Source: Sivonenia sp049582005 (GTDB taxonomy: Bacteria > Cyanobacteriota > Cyanobacteriia > Gloeobacterales > PMM-0068). From it: 40,574 nt of DNA. Positions within the stretch are counted from its first letter, which is position 1. Each line of letters starts with the position of its first letter. The stretch spans positions 1 through 40,574 of the forward strand of contig JBAUTB010000033.1 of NCBI GenBank assembly GCA_049582005.1. Reading direction: 5' to 3'. The position numbers and the translations under genes were made by a program. The notes beneath the pieces were generated by a model. The model was not told where the DNA came from and did not search any database. It worked only from the letters and a program-made list of their open reading frames with translations. Positions 30,617-37,832 of this stretch are shown in pieces.

Positions 30617-31657
30617 CTACTGGTGATGATTGTCGATCGCTGAATAGGTTCCTCCATAGATGATTTGGCGAATCATGTCTCCAGCCAGAAAATCGTGAGG
30701 AAAACCCAGTTCAAGGTGCGCGGTCTCACTTAGCTTGTCTATTTGCTCTGGAGTCAATTGCCACTCTAGACAACCTAGATTCTCTTGAATCTGCGATACC
30801 TTACGGGAACCAATGATCGGAATCACAACCCCTCGTTGTTGACGTAGCCAGTTTAGGGCGACCTGAGAGGCTGGACGACCAATTTGATCGGCGATTTGAC
30901 CTATGGTATTTGCGAGGTGCAGACGCTTCTCCCCGATAGCACTGGCTTCGCCAAGACGACCTGCGCCTTCGGATGGCTTCGTTTGGGAGTATTTCCCGGT
31001 CAAAAGACCACCCGCCAAAGGTGACCAGGCCATGACGGCAAGATCAAAGGCGCGGGCCATGGGCACGAGTTCTCTCTCAACATCTCTCTGTGCCAAGCTG
31101 TATTCCACCTGTAGTCCAACGAAGGGATTCCAGCCATGCCCCTGCGCCAGGGTATTCGCCTGGGAAACAATCCAGGCGGGCGCATCAGAGATTCCGATAT
31201 AGAGGATTTTCCCAGACTGCACCAGATCATTGAGGCCCCGCATTACTTCCTCAACCGGAGTCATGAAATCCCAGGCATGGAGCCAGAGGATATCGATGTA
31301 CTCCGTGTTGAGCCGTTTGAGGCTCTCCTCCACGGAACGTATCATATTCTTACGATGATTGCCACTAAAGTTCGGGTCGCCCTCTCGCGTCGATAAGGTG
31401 TATTTAGTCGCCAGGACAAAGTGGTCACGGTCACTTTTAACGAATTTTCCAACCCAGATTTCGCTTTGTCCTTGGTTGTAATTATTGGCCGTATCGATGA
31501 AGTTACCCCCTGCCTTTGCGAAGACTTCAAAGATTTTCTGACCTTCTTCTTGAGTAATGGCTAAATTCCAATCTTTCCAGACTTCCCCAAAGGTCATGGT
31601 GCCAAGGCATAATTCAGAGACTCTTAAACCACTTTTGCCGAAGAGTTTGTAGCGCAT
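30617..31657 (-). CDS. Aldo/keto reductase
   Basis: A 346-residue NAD(P)H-dependent reductase of the aldo/keto reductase superfamily, probably of the YajO/potassium-channel-beta-like branch. The tetrad is visible: Asp in FIDTANNYNQGQSE, Tyr in the same segment, Lys in LATKYTLST and His in ILWLHAWDFMTP. The cofactor-binding end is PIIGSRKVSQIQENLGCLEW. SGLRVSELCLGTMTFGEVWK is the usual start. Typical substrates are aldehydes and ketones; none can be assigned. No operon partner is present, and the upstream region (31658 onward) contains mobile-element relics, so it may be an accessory gene. Confidence 0.92.
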   Translation of the reverse strand: MRYKLFGKSGLRVSELCLGTMTFGEVWKDWNLAITQEEGQKIFEVFAKAGGNFIDTANNYNQGQSEIWVGKFVKSDRDHFVLATKYTLSTREGDPNFSGNHRKNMIRSVEESLKRLNTEYIDILWLHAWDFMTPVEEVMRGLNDLVQSGKILYIGISDAPAWIVSQANTLAQGHGWNPFVGLQVEYSLAQRDVERELVPMARAFDLAVMAWSPLAGGLLTGKYSQTKPSEGAGRLGEASAIGEKRLHLANTIGQIADQIGRPASQVALNWLRQQRGVVIPIIGSRKVSQIQENLGCLEWQLTPEQIDKLSETAHLELGFPHDFLAGDMIRQIIYGGTYSAIDNHHQ

Positions 31658-31725
31658 AGGGTTCTCCAGGAGATAACATCACGGCAATCTCATTTACAGG
31701 GCATAAGTCTTTGTTGCATTGATAA

Positions 31726-31953
31726 ACCGCACCGCTTGCCCCTGTAGGAGAACAAGTCCTTAAAGAGGTTGTTCTGAAGGTGGCAGGACAGTGGCCCACT
31801 TACAATTATCGCCGCATCGGAGCCCAACTGCACCGAAAAGGCTGGCTCATCTCAAGGCATGGGAAAGGATCGCCGTCGTTACAGACCTTGATTGGGTTGC
31901 GGCTGGTCGAGTTCGCTAGACTAATGTCAACAACACAAATGCGGTTGAGCTGA
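31726..31953 (+). pseudogene. IS3-family transposase OrfB fragment
   Basis: A plus-strand frame without start reads EQVLKEVVLKVAGQWPTYNY then RRIGAQLHRKGWLISRH. This is the WPTYGYRRI-x-AxLxRxGW segment in front of the integrase core of IS3 OrfB. After that the frame loses similarity and stops at 31951. The DDE core is absent. It is a clearly decayed fragment. Confidence 0.7.
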
Positions 31954-31968
31954 TCTATTAGGATCACC

Positions 31969-32525
31969 ATGATTCCAGTTGGGTATATGGCAAAGTGGGT
32001 GACCGTCTGCCCGGAGTGGATCAAGGCCGAGCGCGTAGCGGATATTTACTCGGTCAGTGGTTGCGTATCGAAGGACTTTGCCGACTACATCCACTATTGG
32101 AAGCACAACGGTTACTGGTTCTTCGACTCGCCGCAGACCATCCTGCAGTTGGCTCAGCAGAACTCAATCGATCTGATAGGCACAAAGCTCTTTTTCTACG
32201 AAGCCTATGAGCGGGAGTTCAATGACGCTGAAGGTCAGTGATTGAGCTTTCAACTCGAACCTTCATTCAAAACCGAAGTGGTCGTGCCTACGGAGAGAGC
32301 CTTGGAGGGTTACGACGTCGTGACTTTCTCGGTAAGGACAAGCGCCGAATGCTCCCCGTTGTCCTGCAATTTGTTGGCGACAGAAGTAGAAACGAATCAG
32401 CATTGCTTACTGCCTTCACTCGAGCGTGCGAAGCAATTGTTGGAAGCGGGTAAATTCAAGAATGCGGAACCTGGGCCCTATCGAATATAGCGGTTCTCAG
32501 TCGAGTGAGGTACAGTAGCAGCAGT
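31969..32525 (+). pseudogene. Decayed conserved hypothetical gene with in-frame TGA
   Basis: ATG 31969 (AGGA upstream) opens a 90-codon frame, MIPVGYMAKWVTVCPEWIKA to YEREFNDAEGQ, ended by TGA at 32239-32241. The same frame continues at once as LSFQLEPSFKTEVVVPTERA, then GYDVVTFSVRTSAECSPLSC and AKQLLEAGKFKNAEPGPYRI before a TAG at 32488. The two halves read as one protein of about 175 residues that I believe belongs to a conserved hypothetical family. After GPYRI the family normally continues; here a shifted frame (AVLS...) suggests a small deletion. The TGA probably replaces a Trp or Arg codon. I favour a pseudogene over readthrough because mobile-element relics lie on both sides. Function of the family unknown. 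Confidence 0.6.
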
Positions 32526-32673
32526 GGGTAAACCAATGCTGGATATCTTTAGCGGACACTTGTGCAAACGCTTTGGTGATAGCTTCGTCCAACGTTTGTT
32601 TTGTGCGCGGGGCTATCGACCTCAAAATTCCTTTCACATAACTATCGGATTCAGCTCGTGCAATATCCTCCTG
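32497..32673 (-). pseudogene. IS630-type transposase C-terminal fragment
   Basis: The minus-strand frame ends with SYVKGILRSIAPRTKQTLDE then AITKAFAQVSAKDIQHWFTH and CCYCTS. This matches the C-terminal tail of IS630-type transposases (helical segment, then a WF-x-H-C-x-Y-C end). The DDE core is missing, cut by the start of the APH-type gene at 32695. Confidence 0.7.
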
Positions 32674-32694
32674 CGAAATAAAAAGGAAACAAAT

Positions 32695-33603
32695 ATGGAG
32701 TCCGAGGGAAAATCGAGTGCAATCGGAACACCGATATCCGAACTCAAAATAGACGTGCCCCTTGTCTACCGTTTGTTGGAGGAACAGCACCCAGATCTGA
32801 AGCACCTGCCGATTCATTTCATGGATATCGGTTGGGACAATGCAATATTTCGATTGGGCGAGCAGTTGTCTGTCCGACTTCCCCGTCGAAAAGCCGCAGC
32901 CATACTCATCGAAAATGAGCAAACCTGGCTTCCATTGCTGGCAGAGCATCTTCCTATCCCTATTCCAACTCCTTACAGACTAGGCAAGCCAGCACGAGGC
33001 TACCCTTGGCGATGGAGTATATTACCCTGGCTGACTGGTATGCCTGCTGACCAAGAGGAACCCGATGCAAATCAGGCAAAACGCTTTGCGTCATTTCTTC
33101 GGTCATTGCATGTGCCTGCGCCATTCAATGCACCACCCAATGCGGTACGCGGTGTACCGCTATATCAGCGAGCAGCTTCTGTGGAAGAACGTATGCAACG
33201 GCTTGAAACGAAAACCAACCTGATTACGCAAAAGATCAGAAGCACTTGGAATATGGCTTTGAACACGCCTGTTGACGTTCCGGCTACCTGGCTACATGGT
33301 GACCTTCACCCACGCAACATCCTTGTCGAAAACGGTGTGATTACCGGCATCATTGACTGGGGCGACCTTACGTCAGGCGATATGGCAACAGACCTGGCTT
33401 CTCTATGGATGCTCTTCTCTGCTCGAAATACACGCCAACAAGCGATAGCAGAATACGCAAATGTTTCTGACGCAACACTACAGCGAGCCAAGGGATGGGC
33501 GATACTTTTTGGTGTAGTGCTACTGGATACGGGACTGGTTGATAATCCAAGGCACGCAGCGATGGGAGAGGGAATATTACGCCGTGTTTCTGAGGACGGA
33601 TAA
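32695..33603 (+). CDS. Aminoglycoside phosphotransferase (APH)-family kinase
   Basis: A 302-residue kinase-fold protein from ATG 32695 (AGGA a few bases upstream); the open frame extends upstream through a transposase relic and is not coding there. WDNAIFRLGEQLSVRLPRRK holds the ATP-binding strands. The catalytic loop is LHGDLHPRNIL (D203) and the metal-binding motif GIIDWGDLTSGD (D221). SILPWLTGMPAD is typical of the APH family, which includes antibiotic kinases, choline and homoserine kinases and many uncharacterised small-molecule kinases. Closest in style to the chromosomal uncharacterised group; no resistance phenotype can be inferred. It is full length and intact although transposase fragments adjoin it, so it may have arrived by transfer. 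Confidence 0.87.
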   Translation: MESEGKSSAIGTPISELKIDVPLVYRLLEEQHPDLKHLPIHFMDIGWDNAIFRLGEQLSVRLPRRKAAAILIENEQTWLPLLAEHLPIPIPTPYRLGKPARGYPWRWSILPWLTGMPADQEEPDANQAKRFASFLRSLHVPAPFNAPPNAVRGVPLYQRAASVEERMQRLETKTNLITQKIRSTWNMALNTPVDVPATWLHGDLHPRNILVENGVITGIIDWGDLTSGDMATDLASLWMLFSARNTRQQAIAEYANVSDATLQRAKGWAILFGVVLLDTGLVDNPRHAAMGEGILRRVSEDG

Positions 33604-34069
33604 GGGATTGATTTAGACTTAGTCGGGCGAGTGACCATCCAGCTTAGGTGTTCCCAATAGTGTTTCCCCCATGGGCACCCTGAAAGCCTTATACAGACTC
33701 ATTGCTGATCTGCCTCATCCGAGCTGGAAAGGCTATATCTGATAGTTACCTCGCCATCGATATCGTCAGAGGGAAGTGATGATGGCTAGAATGATCTTGG
33801 ACAGTGAGCACATTCGATATGTGTAATCTGGCGCAGTCCATGAGCAAAAGTCAATCTACTGAAATTGCCCAGAGGTAAACGTGCTATCAGGGACTTGAAG
33901 CTTGAAGATAAAAAAGGAATGGAGCTTTTTACTAGCAATCGAGGAAAGAACTACTACTTTGTATGCACCTTTGGACACTGTCACTAGGAATAAACTTTCA
34001 CGGTGGCGAATTCCAATCTTGAATCAACGAACTTTAAAAAACTCAACCTCCACAGAGAAGGAGTAAATA
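33604..34069. other. Intergenic region before flavodoxin
   Basis: 466 bp with no ORF that looks coding; a short frame from 33671 (MGTLKALYRLIADLPHPSWK and stop) is the best and has no ribosome-binding site. It must hold the flavodoxin promoter; no convincing Fur box or -35/-10 pair could be picked by eye. Confidence 0.5.
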
Positions 34070-34582
34070 ATGGCTAAAGTGGGCTTATTCTATGGGACTC
34101 AAACAGGGGCTACAAAAACGGAGGCAGAAGCAATCCGGCAAGAATTTGGTGGTGATTCCGTAGTAGAGCTGATTGATGTTTCAAAAATAGAAGCAAGTGA
34201 TCTTGATCGCTTTGAATACATCATTATTGGCTGTCCCACCTGGAACGCAGGTGAATTGCAAAGTGACTGGGTAACTTTCTACAATGAACTAGATAACATT
34301 GATTTCACAGGCAAAAAAGTCGCTTATTTTGGTCCCGGAGACCAAGTCGGTTATCCTGACAACTTTGTAGATGCGATCGGTATTTTAGAGAAAAAAATAT
34401 CTCAGCAGGGGGGCACAACCGTGGGCTATTGGCCTGCTGAAGGCTATGAATTCACCGCATCCAAAGGTCTTAGGGATGGGAAGTTTGTCGGTCTTGCTCT
34501 TGATGAGGAAAATCAGCCTGATTTGACTCGTGAGCGCATCAAAACCTGGGTTGCGCGATTGAAGGATGAGTTTGGCTTGTAA
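34070..34582 (+). CDS. isiB: Long-chain flavodoxin
   Basis: A 170-residue FMN-binding electron carrier. The phosphate loop is FYGTQTGATKTEAEAIRQEF. The two isoalloxazine-stacking loops are in IIIGCPTWNAGELQSDWVTF (Trp) and in VAYFGPGDQVGYPDNFVDAI (Tyr). The 20-residue insertion after VGYWPAEGYEF marks the long-chain type. It replaces ferredoxin under iron limitation at photosystem I and can donate electrons to nitrate reductase (NarB is in this window). AAGGAG lies 6 nt upstream of the ATG. In many cyanobacteria isiB follows isiA; here it stands alone. Expression under iron control is expected from the family but not shown here. Confidence 0.95.
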   Translation: MAKVGLFYGTQTGATKTEAEAIRQEFGGDSVVELIDVSKIEASDLDRFEYIIIGCPTWNAGELQSDWVTFYNELDNIDFTGKKVAYFGPGDQVGYPDNFVDAIGILEKKISQQGGTTVGYWPAEGYEFTASKGLRDGKFVGLALDEENQPDLTRERIKTWVARLKDEFGL

Positions 34583-34597
34583 AAGAGTAAAGCACCT

Positions 34598-36715
34598 TCA
34601 AAGGTTCGTGTCTAACTTCAGGAATCGAATCGTCCCAGGAATATCCAACAAATAGGAACTGATCATCTCCTGGGAGTAGGGATCAGGCAAAACTCGTTGG
34701 AATTTGCTCAGTCGGTACTCTGGAAGCTGCTCCAAAATCCAGTTCTGCGTGGCCGGACTATTCCAGAAAGAGGCCTCACGCATTTTGAGGATCGACAAAC
34801 TTAGGGTCGTCGGACTAACGCTCTCCCCTTCTATCTTCAAGCGGAAATTGTCTGCCATCACTTTCCAATCATGGAGACACTGGAGACCGTATTTGAGCGT
34901 GTAGTTAACCTGTCCACCGGCAAAAGTCCACCAAAGCAGTTTGTCAGACTCCCTATTCATACCCTTACGGGAAGGACTGAGTAAAGAACCTATATCGGCT
35001 CGATAGGCATCAACAGATGCTTGAGCTACCGCATCTATATAGGGAATAGCGCCTTTACCTTTTAGAACTTCGGCGATTTGCTGGCAGATTTCAAATCCCA
35101 GCAGTTGCGGAACAAAGCCTCCCCAACTTGGTTTCATTCCCTTGGGGGCGGGAGCAACCCGAACCGTCCGCTCTTCATGGTTAAGATGGATGACCGTCCA
35201 AGCCCTACCGCCGAGCAAGAAGGAATTGGTTTCCGTAGCCAGCTTATCGACAAAGGCTTGCTCTAAAGAACCCACCGTATAGCCTGCTCCCGTCTGCACT
35301 TTATACAGCAGGGGGCTACTGAAGACAGCGTAGAGTTCCATAAAGTTTTTGCGCCCAAAAACCTGTTCAGCCTTTTGCCCCATAGACAGAGAACCTCCTG
35401 CATAAAACAGAAAATCCTCTTTAATCATGTGTTTGACCAATCCGACAAACTCACCCTGAGCTATGCCGGAGAAGTCAGGGATTACCGATAATTGCTCCCA
35501 GCAACGCTCTGGACTAATCCCCCCAAACTGTAAGGTGAGGGCCAAGAGTTGATGGACAAGCACGGGCCAAACTCGCGTTTGCTTGGGGATAGACTCTACC
35601 CAACCTTTTTTCGCCAGTTCAATCAGGGCAATCGCTTGTAGAACGACTTCCAGGTCTTCGCAAAAGAAAGTCGTGTTGGCCTGTTGCCCTGCGCGCCGTC
35701 CGGTTCGACCCAAGCGTTGCAAGAACGAGGAGACGGTAGAAGGAGCATTGGCTTGCAGTACTAGATCCAGATCGCCAATATCAATCCCCAATTCTAAGGT
35801 TGAGGTGCAGACAATACTGGTATTCGTCGCTTTTTGGAAGTGCTCTTCAGCCGCAGCACGTTCTTCTAGGGATACCGAACTGTGGTGTACAAATACATCG
35901 GTTCCTTGCGCCCTCATCCGCTCTGCAATACTTTCTGCCAGCGAACGACTCTGGCAAAAAAACAAACTTTTTTGGCCCATCGCCTTCTTGCTGGCATTCT
36001 CAGCCATCGCTCCCACGGAATCTTGCAGGTAAATCCGCAGGTCTTTTTTGGAGGGCACTTTCGGCGGATCCACCACGCAGCTTTCCCGTCTGGAGGACCC
36101 TTGGAGCCATTGCAACAAATCGATTGGATTTCCGACGGTGGCACTCAGACCTATACGCTGCACATCATTTTCCGTATAGCGAATCAGCCGTTCAAATACG
36201 CACATCAAATGAGCGCCTCGGTCTGTCCCCGCTAAGGCATGAATCTCATCGACGACCATGGCCCGCAGGTCTCCAAAAATTTGGGCATGGGGCACCTTAG
36301 AAGATAAAAGCATTACTTCTAAGGATTCCGGGGTGGTCATCAAAATAGTGGTGGGCTCTTTCAGAAAAGACCGCTTCTGAGTATCCTTGATATCTCCATG
36401 CCAGAGGAAGCTACTCAGCCCCACCATTTCGGTATAGGTGGCAAAGCGCTCAGCCTGATTATTCAAAAGCGCTTTAATCGGTGCAATGTAGATAAGCCCG
36501 ACGCCCCGAGGCTCTCGCTCCATCAAAGTGGCGAGCAGCGGAAACATAGCCGCTTCAGTTTTACCGCCTGCCGTGGGCGCAAGAATAATCGCATTCTTTC
36601 CATCCAAAAGTGCATGGCTCGCTAGTTCCTGGACTGGACGGAGCGATGACCAACCCAAGCGGGAGACAATCGATTCTTGAAGGCGGGGGGGAAAGCGCGG
36701 AAAGGCAGAAGGCAT
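34598..36715 (-). CDS. Lhr-like DEAD/DEAH superfamily 2 helicase
   Basis: A 705-residue SF2 helicase. Motifs are the Q-like region LGWSSLRPVQELAS, motif I APTAGGKT (46-53), motif II VVDEIHALAGTDRGAHL (DEIH), motif III LSATVGNP, motif IV SIVCTSTLELGIDIGDLDLV and motif VI QRLGRTGRRAG. DEIHALAGTxRGAHL and the order of motifs are those of the Lhr family. After the helicase core comes a winged-helix and beta-rich C-terminal part (about residues 400-700). Full-length Lhr of proteobacteria is about 1500 residues; this is the size of Lhr-Core type proteins. It probably acts in DNA or RNA repair. It is convergent with flavodoxin (15-bp gap) and divergent from the glycine-zipper gene. Confidence 0.88.
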   Translation of the reverse strand: MPSAFPRFPPRLQESIVSRLGWSSLRPVQELASHALLDGKNAIILAPTAGGKTEAAMFPLLATLMEREPRGVGLIYIAPIKALLNNQAERFATYTEMVGLSSFLWHGDIKDTQKRSFLKEPTTILMTTPESLEVMLLSSKVPHAQIFGDLRAMVVDEIHALAGTDRGAHLMCVFERLIRYTENDVQRIGLSATVGNPIDLLQWLQGSSRRESCVVDPPKVPSKKDLRIYLQDSVGAMAENASKKAMGQKSLFFCQSRSLAESIAERMRAQGTDVFVHHSSVSLEERAAAEEHFQKATNTSIVCTSTLELGIDIGDLDLVLQANAPSTVSSFLQRLGRTGRRAGQQANTTFFCEDLEVVLQAIALIELAKKGWVESIPKQTRVWPVLVHQLLALTLQFGGISPERCWEQLSVIPDFSGIAQGEFVGLVKHMIKEDFLFYAGGSLSMGQKAEQVFGRKNFMELYAVFSSPLLYKVQTGAGYTVGSLEQAFVDKLATETNSFLLGGRAWTVIHLNHEERTVRVAPAPKGMKPSWGGFVPQLLGFEICQQIAEVLKGKGAIPYIDAVAQASVDAYRADIGSLLSPSRKGMNRESDKLLWWTFAGGQVNYTLKYGLQCLHDWKVMADNFRLKIEGESVSPTTLSLSILKMREASFWNSPATQNWILEQLPEYRLSKFQRVLPDPYSQEMISSYLLDIPGTIRFLKLDTNL

Positions 36716-36782
36716 GTTTGAACTTTACGCCAAATCGACGCGGTGCAATCTATAAGCTGCACATAGCATCATCGCATTTAGA

Positions 36783-36806
36783 TCTATACTGCTTTAGCAG
36801 TATAGA
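36783..36806. promoter_or_regulatory. 24-bp near-perfect palindrome between divergent genes
   Basis: TCTATACTGCT at 36783-36793 and AGCAGTATAGA at 36796-36806 are exact inverse complements around TT. No T-tract follows in either direction, so a terminator is unlikely. It lies 68 bp upstream of the helicase start and 54 bp upstream of the glycine-zipper gene, a good place for an operator. Confidence 0.55.
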
Positions 36807-36859
36807 CTGACCAGAAATCATGAACAGGACCCAATAATCAGCCTAAACAGGAGAAAAGC

Positions 36860-37204
36860 ATGCAAATCTCAATGAAATCGGTATTGATTCTGGGTGCCAC
36901 CAGCAGCCTAATCCTGGCGAGTTACTTAGCCTTCTTCGGCTCTGCGACCGTTGCCCAACCTTCATCGACTTACTGCGACAACTATGCTCGCGACTATGCC
37001 AGTAGGCAGAGTGGAGGCGCGATTCGAGGCGGTGCCAAAGGCGCGTTAGGCGGTGCGGTGATAGGCGGTATCTTAGGAAACGCAGGACAAGGCGCATCAA
37101 TCGGAGCTATTGCGGGTGGAGTCAGCGGTGGTGCACAGCAGTCACGAGATCGCGATCGCGCTTACAGTGCGGCATATAACGATTGTATGAAAGGGCGCAC
37201 CTAA
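36860..37204 (+). CDS. Exported glycine-zipper protein
   Basis: A 114-residue protein with a signal peptide or N-terminal anchor (MQISMKSVLILGATSSLILA then SYLAFFGSATVAQP). The core is a glycine-zipper segment: GGAIRGGAKGALGGAVIGGI, then GNAGQGASIGAIAGGVSGGA, with G-x3-G spacing typical of SmpA/17-kDa-antigen-like and Rick_17kDa proteins that insert in the outer membrane. Two cysteines (CDNYARDYASR and the final DCMKGRT) may form a disulfide. AGGAG lies before the ATG at 36860. The coding sequence contains a HIP1 octamer (37152-37159). It is probably a small envelope protein of structural or permeability role. Confidence 0.8.
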   Translation: MQISMKSVLILGATSSLILASYLAFFGSATVAQPSSTYCDNYARDYASRQSGGAIRGGAKGALGGAVIGGILGNAGQGASIGAIAGGVSGGAQQSRDRDRAYSAAYNDCMKGRT

Positions 37205-37271
37205 CCAAAGTCACTGCATACGTTTGTCATATTTTTACGTACCACGAAGCCGTTAAGGAGAATCAAGAACC

Positions 37272-37613
37272 ATGATCAAAAAGTTAGTAGGGATGGTTAT
37301 CTCAGCACTATTCATTGCAAGCAGTTCAGCACTCCCAGGATTTGCCCAAGCTAAGCCTTCCACCTTGGACTCTCCTAGCCTTGATCTGACAACGCTAGAC
37401 TGCCGGGCCCTATTGCAGATGGATGGAGATGATCGGACTGTAACCCTGGCCTTATATCACGGGATAATCAGTGGGAAAAACAATCAAATGACAGTGAATA
37501 GACCTACCTTAGCCACCGCAACAGATAATGTGATTAATTATTGTATCGATCATCCCAAAGACACACTCCTCTCTGTTTTTCAGAAATATCGTCCCGCCCC
37601 CTCCGAAAAGTGA
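37272..37613 (+). CDS. HdeA/HdeB-like small periplasmic protein
   Basis: A 113-residue protein with signal peptide MIKKLVGMVISALFIASSSA then LPGFAQA. The mature domain TLDCRALLQMDGDDRTVTLA, with VINYCIDHPKDTLLSVFQKY, has the two-cysteine, helical pattern of the HdeA/HdeB acid-stress chaperones (first cysteine before LLxMDxDDR, second in the NYC-x-x-x-P segment). In enterobacteria these prevent aggregation in the periplasm at low pH; in cyanobacteria the role is not known. AAGGAG lies just upstream of the ATG. It follows the glycine-zipper gene by 67 bp on the same strand and may share its transcript. Confidence 0.75.
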   Translation: MIKKLVGMVISALFIASSSALPGFAQAKPSTLDSPSLDLTTLDCRALLQMDGDDRTVTLALYHGIISGKNNQMTVNRPTLATATDNVINYCIDHPKDTLLSVFQKYRPAPSEK

Positions 37614-37832
37614 TCAAGACTGTCAATTAAATGGGGGTGAGTCCTATGATGTGTGAATTGCAAATATGGTTTGCAAAGACCAGCTAATGCCTAACTGGGT
37701 TCAGGCAGTCAGGCATTCATCACCATATCTTTACTCAAGATTGCAATTTTTGAGGGTTGCCATTGGAATGGCTCCTGTAAGGTTCTAGGGTGGATTCACC
37801 CAATGCGGACTAATGCATGGAGATCAGACAGA
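37614..37832. other. Leader region of the CPBP gene with two hairpins
   Basis: TTGCAAA-TATGG-TTTGCAA (37658-37676) is a perfect 7-bp stem. A second stem, AATGCCT-x-ACTG with CAGT-x-AGGCATT (37686-37697, 37706-37717), has one mismatch. They may end the upstream transcript or regulate the next gene. No gene is present. Confidence 0.45.

Noticed and set aside
32239..32241. Selenocysteine or programmed readthrough at the TGA
   Set aside because: No SECIS-like hairpin was evident, the C-terminus is also disrupted, and transposase relics flank the gene.
32497..32949. 150-codon minus-strand frame as an intact gene
   Set aside because: Only the last 58 codons resemble a transposase; the rest is the antisense of the APH-type kinase gene.
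37803..37832. ATG 37803 as start of the CPBP gene
   Set aside because: It would add ten polar residues before the membrane anchor; GGAG is better placed for 37833. It cannot be fully excluded.
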